This document shows, in pieces, positions 5,180 through 5,633 of a stretch of DNA of 5,633 nt. Source of the DNA: Planctomycetota bacterium. Its GTDB lineage: Bacteria > Planctomycetota > UBA1135 > GCA-002686595. Location of the stretch: positions 1-5,633 of the forward strand of contig JAKVCE010000161.1 of assembly GCA_022447405.1 (NCBI GenBank). Direction: 5' to 3'. Numbering within the stretch: the stretch's first letter is position 1; each line of letters begins with the position of its first letter. The translations under genes and the position numbers were made by a program. The notes under the pieces were generated by a model. It worked only from the letters and a program-made list of their open reading frames with translations, ran no database searches and had not been told where the DNA came from.

Positions 5180-5633
5180 ATGAACCTCCACAGACGAACC
5201 CTGCAGAACCCCGTCGACAAGATGAACCAAGACATGCCCGCTCCCCTGAGAACGAAAAGATCGGTCCTCACCCTCGCCCTCTCAGCCGCGCTCTTCGCCG
5301 GCTGCACGGGGTCAGACGGTGGCAGCGGTTCTGGCCAGAGTCAGCTGACCTTGGACGCCATCAGCGTCCAGGAGGGGCAGACATGGCAGATCAACCGACC
5401 GATCCAGTTCACCTTCTCTGAGCCGATCGACTTCGACACGGTCAACCCCAACACGATCCAGATCAGCCAGACGAGCGGTGAAGGGACGGTGGGTGAGTTC
5501 TACATGGACGAGGCCGACCCCCGGCGCCTGTACTGGCAGCCGGTCTGCCCGACCAACGCGGACTACTCTGACTCCGGGCTGCTGCCCTCTACGGAGTACC
5601 GGGTCTTCGCACGCGGCGCAGACACGAGCCCCG
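5180..5633 (+). CDS. Second exported lipoprotein with N-terminal Big_5-type Ig-like domain (3'-partial)
   Basis: 151 codons are visible and the frame runs off the window end. With the start at 5180 the lipoprotein signal is preceded by an unusually long polar segment: basic cluster RTKR at 24-27, hydrophobic run at 29-40, and Cys42 in LFAGC (Phe at -3 is atypical). The ATG at 5234 would give a conventional 24-residue signal but has no Shine-Dalgarno, whereas 5180 has AGAGG at good spacing. After a Gly/Ser-rich tether (44-54), residues ~60-150 match the Big_5 pattern: RPIQFTFSEPIDFDTVNPNT, then RRLYWQP and LLPSTEYRVFARG. The FSEP-[IM]-D motif is shared with the upstream gene (RFSEPMDPESLNP). 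The 12-base gap and stop-overlapping ribosome site imply one transcript. Probably anchored outside the cytoplasm; specific function unknown. Confidence 0.87.
   Translation, partial: MNLHRRTLQNPVDKMNQDMPAPLRTKRSVLTLALSAALFAGCTGSDGGSGSGQSQLTLDAISVQEGQTWQINRPIQFTFSEPIDFDTVNPNTIQISQTSGEGTVGEFYMDEADPRRLYWQPVCPTNADYSDSGLLPSTEYRVFARGADTSP

Noticed and set aside
1..5633. CRISPR arrays, insertion sequences, phage or defence genes
   Set aside because: No regularly spaced repeats, transposase motifs or terminal repeats with target duplications were seen.

Overview
The window is G+C-rich DNA with codons that mostly end in C or G. It holds the 3' part of a pyrimidine-biosynthesis gene, a 657-base gap full of potential RNA structure, and two tandem genes for large exported lipoproteins, the second cut by the window end. 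All genes are on the + strand. The long, low-complexity-free secreted proteins with bacterial Ig-like (Big_5-type) modules, lipoprotein signals and acidic Ca-binding-like loops suggest a large-genome environmental bacterium. A high-GC planctomycete is my best guess and a myxobacterium-like lineage the alternative. This is an inference from protein style, not from a marker gene.

Positions 2-1294: aspartate carbamoyltransferase (PyrB), missing roughly its first 30 residues. The catalytic residues are all visible. The protein does not end where PyrB normally ends: after a short linker it carries a four-cysteine module that looks like the zinc domain of the regulatory chain PyrI, without PyrI's nucleotide-binding domain, and then a tail resembling a metal-binding motif that has lost its cysteines. 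It also has an insertion of about 30 residues before the YMTR motif of the aspartate domain.

Positions 1295-1951: no convincing protein gene. A perfect hairpin follows the pyrB stop, then a possible terminator, then the only AT-rich island in the window. After that come a series of stems: a composite stem of about 26 pairs (1441-1527), a 17-pair hairpin (1701-1741) and several smaller ones. The G-U pairs in these stems favour an RNA read on the + strand. It may be an independent non-coding RNA or a very long leader of the lipoprotein gene. I do not recognise the family.

Positions 1952-5167 and 5180-5633: two lipoproteins with Big_5-type modules, 12 bases apart and probably co-transcribed. 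The first has no Shine-Dalgarno sequence and follows a pyrimidine-rich tract. The second has an AGAGG that overlaps the stop codon of the first. Their substrate or partner cannot be read from the sequence. Nothing ties them functionally to pyrB.
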